The translations under genes were made by a program, and so were the position numbers. A stretch of DNA of 64,000 nucleotides from Sphingobium cupriresistens (GTDB lineage: Bacteria > Pseudomonadota > Alphaproteobacteria > Sphingomonadales > Sphingomonadaceae): assembly GCF_004152865.1 (NCBI RefSeq), contig NZ_SEOO01000013.1, positions 1 to 64,000 on the forward strand, read 5' to 3'. Below, one piece after another: positions 52,626 to 61,914 of the stretch. The notes below the pieces were generated by a model. That model saw nothing but the letters and a program-made list of their open reading frames with translations. It was not told the origin of the DNA and did no database searches. Positions within the stretch are counted from its first letter, which is position 1. Every line of letters starts with the position of its first letter.

Positions 52626-54550
52626 AGCCGCGCCTCCCGCGCCCGCCATTTCAGCAGCCAGCCGCGCCGTTCGCGACCGACCAGCGCCAGCGCGCCTCCC
52701 AGCGCGATCATGATGCCGCCCAGCCAGATCAGCGTGACGAACGGCTTCCACCAGATGCGCAGCTGCCAACGGCCGCCCTCCACCTCTTCACCCAGCACGA
52801 CATAGAGCTGGCCATCCCAGCGGGTCAGCAAGGCCGCCTCGCTGGTGCTGGTCGGGGGCGAGGCGAAGAAGCGCGATTGCGGGCGGATCAGCACCGAAGA
52901 GCCGCCGCGGCTGGCGTCCATATCCGCCTGCAACGCGGTCCAATTGTCGCCCGCGATTGGTATGATCTGACGCAAGCGCAGCGACCATCCGGCGGTCTGG
53001 ATCATGTCGCCGGGACGGGCGGCCACCAGCTTTTCGACCGTGAAGGCCGAATCGCAGGCCATGCCGGCCAGGCTGACTGCGCAGCCCAGATGGGCGACGA
53101 CCATGCCATAGGTGAAGAGCGGCGTGCGCAACAGCTTGCGCTTCCACAGCGGCGCGAGGCTGCCCACGCCGACCGCGACCGCGATGACCAGGCCCAGGAA
53201 GGGCAAGATGCCGATGCGGCCCCAGGCGAAAAGAGACAGGGAGATGGACACCAGTAGCGCGATGCACAACGGGATCAGCAATCGTTTTCCAACAGCCCGC
53301 GCCTGATCCTTGCGCCAGCGGGTGAGCGGCCCGGCCGCCATCGCCACCATCAGCGCCAGCGCGATCGGCCCGGCGATCCGGTCGAAATAGGGCGCGCCAA
53401 CCGACACTTTATGGCCAAAGGCTTCAGTCATCAGCGGATAGAGGGTGCCGATCAGGACCAGACCCAATATGACCGTCAGCAGCAGATTATTGACCACCAA
53501 CATGGTTTCGCGACTGACCAGTTCGAACGGCGCGCCTTCCCGCACCGATCCGATCCGCCAGCCGAACAGCGCCAGTGCGCCGCCGATATAAAGGGCGAGC
53601 AGGCCCAGGATGAAGCTGCCCCGCGTCGGGTCGACGGCGAAGGCGTGGACGCTGGTCAGAATGCCGGAGCGCACCAGGAAAGTGCCGACCATCGACATGG
53701 AGAAGGCGACCACCGCCAGCATCACCGTCCAGGCGCGCAGGGCGTCGCGCGTGGCCAACACCGTGACGCTGTGGAGCAACGCCGTCGCCGCGAGCCAGGG
53801 CATCAACGATGCGTTCTCCACCGGATCCCAGAACCACCAACCGCCCCAGCCCAGTTCATAATAGGCCCAATAGCTGCCCGCGGTGATACCGAGCGTCAAC
53901 AGCACCCAGGCCGCCAGCACCCATGGCCGCATCGCACGGGCGAAGGCGGCGTCGACCTGCCGCGTCAGCAGCGCGCCAATGGCGAATGAAAAGGCGACCG
54001 ACAGGCCGACATAGCCGAGATAAAGCGTGGGCGGATGGAAGGCGAGGCCGGGGTCTTGCAGCAGCGGGTTCAGTCCCTGCCCGTCCGCCGGCGCCGGATC
54101 GATCCGGGCGAAGGGATTGGAGGAGAAGAGGAGAAAGGCGTAGAAACCCAGTGAAATCGCCGCCTGTCCGCCCAGCGTCGCCATATGGGCGTTCCGCTGC
54201 AACGCGCGCTCGAACAGGGCGACGGCGGCGCCCGCCACGCCCATCACCGTCACCCATAGCAGCATCGAGCCTTCATGATTGCCCCAGGTGCCAGCGAATT
54301 TATAGAGCCAGGGCTTCATCGAATGGCTGTTGGTGACGACCAGTAGCACCGACATGTCTGAGCGCATGAACAACGTGATGAGCGCCGCGAACGCGATGGC
54401 GGTCAGCACGCCCTGCGCCACGGCGGCGGGACGGACGGCGGCCAGCAGGTCGGGCTTGCCGCCCTTGAGGCCCGCGAAGGCCAGAACGAGTTGGAGCAGC
54501 GCCAGCGACGCGGCGAGCCAGAGCGCGGCGAGGCCGGTTTCCGCGATCAT
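52622..54550 (-). CDS. ccmF: Heme lyase subunit CcmF
   Basis: A 642-residue inner-membrane protein with about 15 membrane segments that attaches heme to apocytochrome c. The WWD heme-handling motif is GWGGWWFWDPVENASLMPWL. Conserved histidines are at WGNHEGSMLLW and ALLHSVTV. GAGGGG eight bases before ATG 54550 favours this start over 54574. Confidence 0.95.
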   Translation of the reverse strand: MIAETGLAALWLAASLALLQLVLAFAGLKGGKPDLLAAVRPAAVAQGVLTAIAFAALITLFMRSDMSVLLVVTNSHSMKPWLYKFAGTWGNHEGSMLLWVTVMGVAGAAVALFERALQRNAHMATLGGQAAISLGFYAFLLFSSNPFARIDPAPADGQGLNPLLQDPGLAFHPPTLYLGYVGLSVAFSFAIGALLTRQVDAAFARAMRPWVLAAWVLLTLGITAGSYWAYYELGWGGWWFWDPVENASLMPWLAATALLHSVTVLATRDALRAWTVMLAVVAFSMSMVGTFLVRSGILTSVHAFAVDPTRGSFILGLLALYIGGALALFGWRIGSVREGAPFELVSRETMLVVNNLLLTVILGLVLIGTLYPLMTEAFGHKVSVGAPYFDRIAGPIALALMVAMAAGPLTRWRKDQARAVGKRLLIPLCIALLVSISLSLFAWGRIGILPFLGLVIAVAVGVGSLAPLWKRKLLRTPLFTYGMVVAHLGCAVSLAGMACDSAFTVEKLVAARPGDMIQTAGWSLRLRQIIPIAGDNWTALQADMDASRGGSSVLIRPQSRFFASPPTSTSEAALLTRWDGQLYVVLGEEVEGGRWQLRIWWKPFVTLIWLGGIMIALGGALALVGRERRGWLLKWRAREARL

Positions 54551-54602
54551 GGGCGGTGCCCCTCGACTATACATCCGGCATGACGGGCTGCGTGGAACTG
54601 CC

Positions 54603-55049
54603 TCACCGTTCCGCCTTCATCTCATGCGTGCTCTCATTATAGCTCATGCCTTCCAGTTCGCGGGGCATGTAGCGTTCGTCATGCTTGGCGAGCAGGTTGG
54701 TGGCGACGAAGCTGCCCTTCGCATCGAACGATCCTTCCGCCACGACGCCGCTGCCTTCCTTGAACAGGTCTGGCGCAATGCCGCTGAAGGTCGCCGGGAC
54801 GGTCGCCTTGCCGTCGGTCACGTCGAACCGGATGGTAACGCCGTCGGCCGCGCGCTTCAGGCTGTTCTTGACCACCATGCCGCCCAGCCGGATCGCCTTG
54901 CCCGGCTCGACACCCTTCGTCTTGACGTCATGCGGTGCGTAGAAATAGGCCGCCTCGTCCTTGAGCGCCGACGCCGCGAGCAGCCCTGCCCCCACCAGCG
55001 CCACCAGCGCCGCAAGCGCCAGTATCAATCGTTGATGTTTCGCCTTCAT
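54603..55049 (-). CDS. ccmE: Heme chaperone CcmE
   Basis: A 148-residue periplasmic heme chaperone anchored by one N-terminal segment (LILALAALVALVGAGLLAAS). The beta-barrel body includes FDVTDGKATVPATFSGIAPDLF, and the heme-binding His lies in LLAKHDERYMPRE. The start MKAKHQRLIL at 55049 is typical of the family. The ccmD stop is 11 bases upstream, in the same operon. Confidence 0.94.
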   Translation of the reverse strand: MKAKHQRLILALAALVALVGAGLLAASALKDEAAYFYAPHDVKTKGVEPGKAIRLGGMVVKNSLKRAADGVTIRFDVTDGKATVPATFSGIAPDLFKEGSGVVAEGSFDAKGSFVATNLLAKHDERYMPRELEGMSYNESTHEMKAER

Positions 55050-55059
55050 GCCCCGACCT

Positions 55060-55191
55060 TCATGTCCGGTCCGACAGGTGATCGGCGCGCGTTTCCGCGC
55101 TGCGCATCGCCCGCCAACTGACGACACTGACGATCGCCGTGCCCGCCAGCGTCACCGTATAGGCGGCGATCACGAAAGCCCATTGGTTCAT
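55060..55191 (-). CDS. ccmD: Cytochrome c maturation small membrane protein CcmD
   Basis: A 43-residue protein starting MNQWAFVIAAYTVTLAG, with one membrane segment and a basic/acidic tail (RSAETRADHLSDRT). CcmD stabilises release of heme-loaded CcmE from CcmABC. It is too short for usual ORF cutoffs and was placed by position between ccmC and ccmE and by its composition. Confidence 0.85.
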   Translation of the reverse strand: MNQWAFVIAAYTVTLAGTAIVSVVSWRAMRSAETRADHLSDRT

Positions 55192-55208
55192 CGCACTACC
55201 CCCTGGCC

Positions 55209-55934
55209 CTATCCACGAGCAAGCCGCTGCATCCGCGCCTCGACCTTGTTCTGCGCCAGGATCGCGCGCATCCGCATCAGCACAAGTCCGCCGAACAGCA
55301 GGGTGAAGCCCAGCAATGTCAGGCCCAGCGGCCACAGCAGCGATCCGTCGATGCTCGACCCGCGCAGCGTGATGGACGGCCCCTGGTGCAGGCTGTTCCA
55401 CCACACCACCGACCGGTTGATGATCGGGATGTTGATCGCGCCGACCAGCCCGAAAATGGCGGTCACATTGCTGACGCCGCCCTGCTGCGCCTGCCGGGCG
55501 CTGGCATTGCCCAGCGCGATATAGCCCAGATAGAGGAAGAAAAGGACCAGCATCGACGTCATCCGCCCGTCCCATTCCCACCATGTCCCCCAGGTCGGAC
55601 GGCCCCAGATGGAGCCGGTCATCAGGCAGATGGCGGTGAACAGCGCGCCCGGCGCGGCGATGGCGCGCCCGGCGACGGCGGCGAGCGGATGCTTCCAGAC
55701 AAGCTGCATCAGCGCGGCGATGGCGATCCCGCTCCAGCCGCCCATGCCGAGCCAGGCCGCCGGCACATGGATATAGAGAATCCGCACCGTCTGCCCCTGA
55801 AGATAATCTGCCGGGGTCAGGAAAAGCCCGCAGGCGCAACCGGCGAGCAACAGCAGCAGGCCGGGCCAGAACAGCCAGCCCGTCAGCGGACGCGCGATCT
55901 TCAGGAAGCGAGCGGGATTGGCGAAACGATGCAT
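55209..55934 (-). CDS. ccmC: Heme exporter/handling protein CcmC
   Basis: A 241-residue inner-membrane protein with six membrane segments that hands heme to CcmE. The WWD-type motif is WGTWWEWDGRMTS, with conserved His in YIHVPAAW and LHQGPSI. Start MHRFANPARF at 55934; an upstream frame to 56021 lacks family character. First gene of the cluster; the ABC components ccmA and ccmB are not here. Confidence 0.94.
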   Translation of the reverse strand: MHRFANPARFLKIARPLTGWLFWPGLLLLLAGCACGLFLTPADYLQGQTVRILYIHVPAAWLGMGGWSGIAIAALMQLVWKHPLAAVAGRAIAAPGALFTAICLMTGSIWGRPTWGTWWEWDGRMTSMLVLFFLYLGYIALGNASARQAQQGGVSNVTAIFGLVGAINIPIINRSVVWWNSLHQGPSITLRGSSIDGSLLWPLGLTLLGFTLLFGGLVLMRMRAILAQNKVEARMQRLARG

Positions 55935-56118
55935 CAGGGCTGCGTCTTTAGCCGGGCGCGCAAGGCAACGCCAGTAGGGCATTTTGCCGATGGAAAAGCC
56001 CACGAAACGCTGCGTTGCCACATCCCGTCACGTTTTTTGTGACAGGAGGGCGACAAAGCGGTCGGAAGTCCCTATATGCGCGCCCAAAGACGGCCCTGTG
56101 GGCCTGTCAGGAACGGCT

Positions 56119-57597
56119 ATGGAACCGCTCGCACCCATGATTACGACAAACCCCTTCGACGACGACAAGTTGCGCGAGGAATGTGGCATTTTCGGTGTTT
56201 CCCGCGCGGAAACAGCGTCCGCCATCGTCGCGCTTGGCCTTCACGCCCTGCAACATCGCGGGCAGGAAGCCGCCGGCATCACCAGCTGGGACGGGCATGA
56301 TTTCCATACCCACCGGGCGATGGGCCATGTGGCCGGCAATTTCGACCGGGACGAGGTGATTCGCGGCCTGCCCGGCGATACCGCCTGTGGTCATGTGCGC
56401 TATTCCACCACCGGCGAAACGTCGCTCCGCAACGTGCAGCCGCTCTATGCGGAACTGAACTCTGGCGGCTTCGCCATTGCCCATAATGGCAATATCTCCA
56501 ACGCGATGAAGCTGCGCCGCGAACTGATTCGCCGCGGCTCCATCTTCCAGTCGACCTCCGACACCGAAGTCATCATCCATCTCGTGGCGACGTCCAGCTA
56601 TCGCACGCTGCTCGACAAGTTCATCGATGCGTTGAAACAGGTCGAGGGCGCCTATTCGCTGATCGTCATGACGCCCGAAGGCATGATCGCCTGCCGCGAT
56701 CCGCTGGGCATCCGCCCGCTGGTGATGGGCACGCTCGGCGAAACGACCATCTTCGCGTCGGAAACCGTCGCGCTCGACGTGGTCGGCGCCGACTATGTGC
56801 GCACCATCGATCCGGGCGAGCTGGTCATCGTCACCAATGACGGGCAGATCCGGTCGCACCGCCCCTTCGGCGACACGCATCCGCGTCCCTGCATTTTCGA
56901 ACATGTCTATTTCAGCCGTCCCGATTCGATCATCGACAATTCCAGCGTCTATTCGGTGCGCAAGGCGATCGGCGCGCAACTGGCGATCGAGAATCCGGTC
57001 GAGGCGGACTATGTCATTCCCGTGCCCGACAGCGGCGTGCCCGCGGCGATCGGCTATGCCCAGCAATCGAGCATCCCGTTCGAACTGGGCATTATCCGGT
57101 CGCACTATATCGGCCGCACCTTCATCCAGCCGGGGGACAAGGTCCGCCATCTGGGCGTGAAGCTGAAGCACAACGCCAACCGCGCGCTGATAAAGGGCAA
57201 GCGGATCGTGCTGATCGACGATTCGATCGTGCGCGGCACCACCTCCTTGAAGATCGTGCAGATGATGCGCGAGGCCGGCGCGGCGGAGGTTCATATGCGG
57301 ATCGCCAGCCCGCCGACCAAGCATAGCTGCTTCTATGGCGTCGACACGCCCGAACGCACCAAGCTGCTGGCGCACAAGCTGGACGTGGGCGGGATGCAGG
57401 ACTTCATCCATGCCGACAGCCTGTCCTTCATCTCGATCGACGGCCTGTACAAGGCGCTGGGCGAAGCCAAGCGCGCCGACATCCGCCCGCAATATTGCGA
57501 TGCCTGCTTCACCGGCGATTATCCCACGACGCTCACCGATCAGGATGACGTGGTGGTGACCAACCAGCTGGAACTGCTCGCCGAGCGCGTGGTCTGA
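56119..57597 (+). CDS. purF: Amidophosphoribosyltransferase
   Basis: A 492-residue enzyme for the first step of purine synthesis (PRPP to phosphoribosylamine with glutamine). A 21-residue propeptide precedes Cys22 in EECGIFGV, the nucleophile after cleavage. The PRPP loop is VLIDDSIVRGTT, and late cysteines (KHSCFYG, QYCDACFTGDY) fit the 4Fe-4S form. AGGA before ATG 56119 supports this start, with 56137 as the alternative. A GGCCC-TGT-GGGCC hairpin lies just upstream (56092-56104). Confidence 0.95.
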   Translation: MEPLAPMITTNPFDDDKLREECGIFGVSRAETASAIVALGLHALQHRGQEAAGITSWDGHDFHTHRAMGHVAGNFDRDEVIRGLPGDTACGHVRYSTTGETSLRNVQPLYAELNSGGFAIAHNGNISNAMKLRRELIRRGSIFQSTSDTEVIIHLVATSSYRTLLDKFIDALKQVEGAYSLIVMTPEGMIACRDPLGIRPLVMGTLGETTIFASETVALDVVGADYVRTIDPGELVIVTNDGQIRSHRPFGDTHPRPCIFEHVYFSRPDSIIDNSSVYSVRKAIGAQLAIENPVEADYVIPVPDSGVPAAIGYAQQSSIPFELGIIRSHYIGRTFIQPGDKVRHLGVKLKHNANRALIKGKRIVLIDDSIVRGTTSLKIVQMMREAGAAEVHMRIASPPTKHSCFYGVDTPERTKLLAHKLDVGGMQDFIHADSLSFISIDGLYKALGEAKRADIRPQYCDACFTGDYPTTLTDQDDVVVTNQLELLAERVV

Positions 57598-57611
57598 CCC
57601 TTTACATCGAC

Positions 57612-57712
57612 CCGTTCGTCCTGAGTAGCCACTGAGCGAAGTCGAAGTGGCGTATCGAAGGATGCTTCGATACGGGTCTTCGACACGCTCAGCCCCTACT
57701 CAGCACGAACGG
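57612..57712. repeat. Compound inverted repeat between purF and the SDR gene
   Basis: The outer arms CCGTTCGTCCTGAGTAG and CTACTCAGCACGAACGG pair with one mismatch over 101 bases. An inner perfect stem CGTATCGAAG/CTTCGATACG (57651-57674) has a four-base loop. It ends seven bases before the SDR start codon. A familiar kind of dispersed palindrome in sphingomonads. Confidence 0.8.
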
Positions 57713-57718
57713 ATTTAT

Positions 57719-58447
57719 ATGTCTTCTTCCGACCTTCCCCTTTCTGGCCCCCTCTCCGGCAAATTGGCGCTCGTCACCGGGGCGAGCCGCGGCATCGGCG
57801 CCGCCACGGCCGAAGCGCTCGCCGCCGCGGGCGCGCATGTGGTGCTGACCGCTCGGACTACGGGCGGGCTGGAAGAGGTGGAGGATCGCATCCACAAGGC
57901 TGGCGGCCATGCGACCATCGCGCCGCTCGACCTGACCGATGGCGAGAGCATCGGCCGGCTGGCGCAGGCTGTCGGCGGTCGCTGGCAGGCGCTCGACATT
58001 CTCCTGCTCAACGCCGCGACGCTGGGCGCGCTGGCGGCGGTCCCGGCGATCGACGCCAAGGAATTCGCCCGGCTGCTGACGCTCAACATCGCCGCGCCGC
58101 AGGCGCTGATCGCCGCCTTCGACACCATGTTGCGCGCCAGCGGCGATGCGCGGGTCGTGGCGCTGACCTCCTCGGTCGTGGCGCCGCGCGCCTATTGGGG
58201 CGCCTATGGCGCGTCGAAGGCGGCGCTGGAAACGCTGGTCGGCGCCTATGGCGAGGAGATGAAGAATATCTCCGCCATCCGCACCCATATCGTCGATCCC
58301 GGCGCGACCCGCACGGCGATGCGCGCCCGCGCCTTCCCCGGCGAAGACCCGGCGAGCCTCAAGGGGCCGGACGCGGTGGCCGAGGCGATCGTTAATCTGG
58401 TGACGTCCGACGCGCCGACCGGCCATCGACTGCGCGTCGAAGGCTAA
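57719..58447 (+). CDS. SDR family oxidoreductase
   Basis: A 242-residue short-chain dehydrogenase. The NAD(P) loop is TGASRGIGAATAEAL near residue 20, NAA follows at LLLNAATLG, and the catalytic Tyr and Lys are in YGASKAAL after SSVV. The cofactor-binding residues after beta-2 (TARTTGG) suit NADP. Substrate unknown. The start lies directly behind the compound repeat, which leaves no room for a usual ribosome binding site and may depress translation. Confidence 0.88.
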   Translation: MSSSDLPLSGPLSGKLALVTGASRGIGAATAEALAAAGAHVVLTARTTGGLEEVEDRIHKAGGHATIAPLDLTDGESIGRLAQAVGGRWQALDILLLNAATLGALAAVPAIDAKEFARLLTLNIAAPQALIAAFDTMLRASGDARVVALTSSVVAPRAYWGAYGASKAALETLVGAYGEEMKNISAIRTHIVDPGATRTAMRARAFPGEDPASLKGPDAVAEAIVNLVTSDAPTGHRLRVEG

Positions 58448-58449
58448 GC

Positions 58450-59715
58450 TTACGCCGGCTTGACCAAAGTCACTTGCGCCACATCGATGCCACCGCCGCG
58501 AAAGCCGCCTTCGCAATACATCAGATAATAGCGCCACAAGGCCACGAAATGCTGGTCGAAACTGGCGGGCAGCTGGCCTTCCTCGATCGCACGGTCGAAC
58601 CGCTCGCGCCAGCGGCGCAGCGTTTCGGCATAGTCCAGGCCGAAGCGGTGGACGTCGCGCCATTCCAGCCCCTGCGCCTCCGCCAGCGCACGGAACCGGC
58701 TTTCCGACACCAGCATCCCGCCGGGAAAGATATAGGCCTGGATGAAGTCGGCGCCGCGGGCATAGCGTTCGAAGATCGCGTCATCGATCAATATATACTG
58801 GATCGCCGCCTTGCCGCCGGGCTTCAGCAAGCGATGGATGGCGGCCAGATAGGCAGGCCAATAGGCTTGCCCCACCGCCTCCACCATCTCGACGCTGGCG
58901 ATGGCGTCATATTGGCCCTGGGCATCGCGATAGTCGGTCAGCAAAATCTGCGCGCCCGACCCCAGCCGATCGCGGGCATAGCCGGCCTGTTCGGTCGACA
59001 GGGTCAGTCCGCTATAGGCGATCGCGCACCGCTCCATCGCCTGTTCGGCCAGACCGCCCCAACCGCAGCCGATCTCCAGCAGCGACGCGCCATCGGTGAG
59101 GTCCAGCCGGTCGAGGACCGCATCGACCTTGCGCCGCTGCGCCTGCTCGAAATCCTCGTCCTGATTCGCAGAATCGATAAACAAGGCACTGGAATAATGC
59201 ATATTTTCATCGAGCCAGAGCCGGTAGAAATCATTCCCCAGATCATAATGATAGGCGATGTTGTGCCGCGATCCCGTGCGGCTGTTGCGCCGCAACCCGT
59301 GCATCGCGCGGCCTATCCACCGCCCCGGCCCGCGGGGCCGCGCCGCTTGCCCCAGCGCCGCCGCATTGCGCATGAACAGGGCGAAGAGCGGCACCGGATC
59401 GGGACTGGCCCACTCGCCCGCCGCCCAGGCGCGATACCAGCCCGCCGATCCTCCCACCGCCAGTCGCACCAGCGCGCGCCAGGAGCGCAGGTCCACTTCG
59501 CAACGCGGCCCCGGCGCCCGACCGCCCAGCAGGCGATTTGTGCCGTCCGGCAGCGAGGCGTGCAATTCGCCCGCCTCCAGCCCTTGGTCGATCCGGTCGA
59601 GCAGGCGATGGAAAGACGGCGCCAGCGCGCGCGACGCCAGGCCGGGTGCGCCGGATCGTGGTGGACGTTTGATCGATAGCGCGCGCCGACCGCGCCGGGG
59701 AGTGATGGCGTTCAT
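58450..59715 (-). CDS. cfa: Cyclopropane-fatty-acyl-phospholipid synthase family protein
   Basis: About 421 residues. The SAM-binding loop is LLEIGCGWGGLAEQAM near residue 195. Family blocks SRTGSRHNIAYHYDLGNDFY, ENMHYSSALF and VEAVGQAYWPAYL are present. The C-terminal YLMYCEGGFRGGGIDVAQ is typical. It adds a methylene bridge to unsaturated lipid chains if active. Convergent with the SDR gene and 49 bases from the photolyase gene on the same strand. Start ATG at 59715 (MNAITPRRG). Confidence 0.9.
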   Translation of the reverse strand: MNAITPRRGRRALSIKRPPRSGAPGLASRALAPSFHRLLDRIDQGLEAGELHASLPDGTNRLLGGRAPGPRCEVDLRSWRALVRLAVGGSAGWYRAWAAGEWASPDPVPLFALFMRNAAALGQAARPRGPGRWIGRAMHGLRRNSRTGSRHNIAYHYDLGNDFYRLWLDENMHYSSALFIDSANQDEDFEQAQRRKVDAVLDRLDLTDGASLLEIGCGWGGLAEQAMERCAIAYSGLTLSTEQAGYARDRLGSGAQILLTDYRDAQGQYDAIASVEMVEAVGQAYWPAYLAAIHRLLKPGGKAAIQYILIDDAIFERYARGADFIQAYIFPGGMLVSESRFRALAEAQGLEWRDVHRFGLDYAETLRRWRERFDRAIEEGQLPASFDQHFVALWRYYLMYCEGGFRGGGIDVAQVTLVKPA

Positions 59716-59764
59716 GACGCCAATCCTGCCGCAAGCCGCCCGCCGCTGCAATCACCCGCTGCAA

Positions 59765-61141
59765 TCACCCCTTGCTATGACGATAGGCGGCCAATGCCCG
59801 TTCACGCCCCTCGCGATGGCCGATGATCTTCGCCGGATAGTCCGTAGGGCGCGCGTCATGGGCGTCGGGGTCGTGGATCGCCGCGTCCGACAGCTCCGCC
59901 AGTTCGGGCACCCATGACCGAATATAGTCGGCCGCGTCGAACTTGTCCGACTGGGTCAATGGCGCCATAATTCGCGTGAACAGATTGGCGTCCACGCCGC
60001 TGCCCGCGACCCATTGCCAATTGACGCTGTTATTGGCGTAATCCGCATCGACCAGCGTGTCCCAGAACCAGCGCGCGCCATGCCGCCAGTCGATCAGCAG
60101 ATGTTTGATGAGGAAGCTGGCGGCGATCATGCGCACCCGGTTATGCATCCAGCCCGTCGTCCAAAGCTGCCGCATACCCGCGTCCACGATCGGATAGCCT
60201 GTCCTGCCCGCCTTCCACGCGGTGAAATCGGCCCTCGCCTCCCGCAGGTCGCGCCAAGGCAGCGCATCGAAATTCGATCGCGCATTTTCGGAGCCATAGG
60301 TCGGCAACTCGCAAATCTGGACATGCGCATAATCGCGCCAGATCAATTCCTTAAGGAAGATCGTTGCATCATGGCCTGACGTTTCTATCCGGCGCCACAC
60401 ATAGGCGGGCGACACTTCGCCAAAGTGCAGATGCGGCGACAAGCGCGACGTCCCCTCGATCGAGGGCAGATTGCGGGCCGTCGCATAATCGCCCGCCTCG
60501 TCCAGAAAATTCGCGACATTGGCGCGCGCGCCCTGCTCGCCCGGCGTCCAGTCCGCCGCGAAACCCTGGGCCCAGTCCGGCTTCGTCGGCAATAAGCCCC
60601 AGTCGTCCAGCGAATCGCTCGCCGGCCAGTGCGCCGGCCCGTCGATCCGATGCGGCGCGGGATGCGGCGCGGCGGGCGGCATATGCTCCATCACCGCGCG
60701 GGAAAAGGGCGTGTAGATGCGATACATGCCGCCCGCCCCGGTCCGCACCGCGCCGGGCGGCAACAACAGGCCTCCGTCATGCAGGCAGAGGTCCAGCGCC
60801 TTGCCCACCGCCTTTTCCGCGTTGCGCCACCAGGGTTCATAATGATGCAGCGCATGGACCCGCGACGCGCCGGCCTCCTTCGCCAGCGTGGCCAGAACAT
60901 CCGAGCACCGCCCGCGCCGCAGAATCAGGCGCGATCCCTTGGTGCGCAGGCTTTCGTCCAACCGCGCAAGGCTATGGTGCAGCCACCAGCGCGTCGCGCC
61001 GCCCATTGCCCATTTGCGCGGGCTTTCATCATCCAGGATATAGACCGGGATCACCGGCCCTTCGCTGACGGCGGCGGCCAGGGCGGCCTGATCGGACAGG
61101 CGGAGATCCTGGCGGAGCCAGAGGAGAAGGGGAGCGGACAT
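59765..61141 (-). CDS. phr: Deoxyribodipyrimidine photolyase
   Basis: A 458-residue light-driven repair enzyme for cyclobutane pyrimidine dimers. The N-terminal alpha/beta domain starts LLLWLRQDLRLSDQAAL. The FAD domain carries GTSRLSPHLHFGEVSP, TGYPIVDAGMRQLWTTGWMHNR and WQWVAGSGVDA. Class I type. The frame continues to 61603 but overlaps the divergent rppH; MSAPLLLW at 61141 is the family start. Confidence 0.94.
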   Translation of the reverse strand: MSAPLLLWLRQDLRLSDQAALAAAVSEGPVIPVYILDDESPRKWAMGGATRWWLHHSLARLDESLRTKGSRLILRRGRCSDVLATLAKEAGASRVHALHHYEPWWRNAEKAVGKALDLCLHDGGLLLPPGAVRTGAGGMYRIYTPFSRAVMEHMPPAAPHPAPHRIDGPAHWPASDSLDDWGLLPTKPDWAQGFAADWTPGEQGARANVANFLDEAGDYATARNLPSIEGTSRLSPHLHFGEVSPAYVWRRIETSGHDATIFLKELIWRDYAHVQICELPTYGSENARSNFDALPWRDLREARADFTAWKAGRTGYPIVDAGMRQLWTTGWMHNRVRMIAASFLIKHLLIDWRHGARWFWDTLVDADYANNSVNWQWVAGSGVDANLFTRIMAPLTQSDKFDAADYIRSWVPELAELSDAAIHDPDAHDARPTDYPAKIIGHREGRERALAAYRHSKG

Positions 61142-61373
61142 GCCGGGGCAATGCGCCGCGCCGCCGCCGGTTCCAAGCGGCCATTGGGGCATATTGCCGT
61201 CATCCCATCCCTCGTCGCATCTTCCACCGCATCGCCACAAATCGGCAGGCGGACGATTCGACCGATGGACGCGGAGCCTTCCGCTGCCTATTCTGACCCA
61301 AGCGTCGGGAAGCGGCGCCAATGGCGGTCTTTGGGACGGACAACGCCCGAAACCGAACTCTTTTGGGGATGAT

Positions 61374-61859
61374 ATGGCATCGATGCCGAACGATACAGAA
61401 TTGCCATACCGCCCCTGCGTCGGGATCATGCTGGTGAATATGGACGGCAAGATATTCGTCGGCCAGCGGCTCGATAATCTGGTCGAGGCGTGGCAGATGC
61501 CGCAGGGCGGGATCGACGAAGGCGAGGATGCCAAGGCGGCTGCGCTGCGTGAATTGCAGGAAGAAACCGGCATCCGCCCCGAACTGGTCGAGATTATCGC
61601 CAAGGCGAAGGACGAGCATTTCTACGATCTGCCGCCTGAACTGGTCGGCAAATTATGGGGCGGCAAATATCGCGGCCAGCGCCAATATTGGTATCTCGCC
61701 CGCTTCGTCGGCCAGGACGGCGACATCGATATCCAAACCAAGCATCCCGAATTCCGGGAATGGAAATGGACGATCCCCGATACGCTGCCCGACCTGATCG
61801 TGCCGTTCAAGCGCAAGCTGTACCGCGACATATTGCAGGAGTTTCGCGCGCTTATCTGA
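61374..61859 (+). CDS. rppH: RNA pyrophosphohydrolase
   Basis: A 161-residue Nudix enzyme that trims 5' triphosphates of mRNA before RNase E decay. The Nudix box GGIDEGEDAKAAALRELQEE starts at residue 45. YRPCVGIMLVN and GQRQYWYLARFVG are typical of RppH. TTGGGGATGAT precedes ATG 61374. Divergent from the photolyase, with 232 bases between that contain nothing further I could assign. Confidence 0.94.
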   Translation: MASMPNDTELPYRPCVGIMLVNMDGKIFVGQRLDNLVEAWQMPQGGIDEGEDAKAAALRELQEETGIRPELVEIIAKAKDEHFYDLPPELVGKLWGGKYRGQRQYWYLARFVGQDGDIDIQTKHPEFREWKWTIPDTLPDLIVPFKRKLYRDILQEFRALI

Positions 61860-61914
61860 CCCGACAGGCGTTTTGGGGGCTTAAAATCCCCGGTCGCTTG
61901 GCTATGACGGGACC

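Noticed and set aside
56111..56125. GAAC-N7-GAAC, a reverse LexA box, at the purF start codon
   Set aside because: About two chance matches are expected per window; it spans the start codon with no promoter elements and purF is not an SOS gene.
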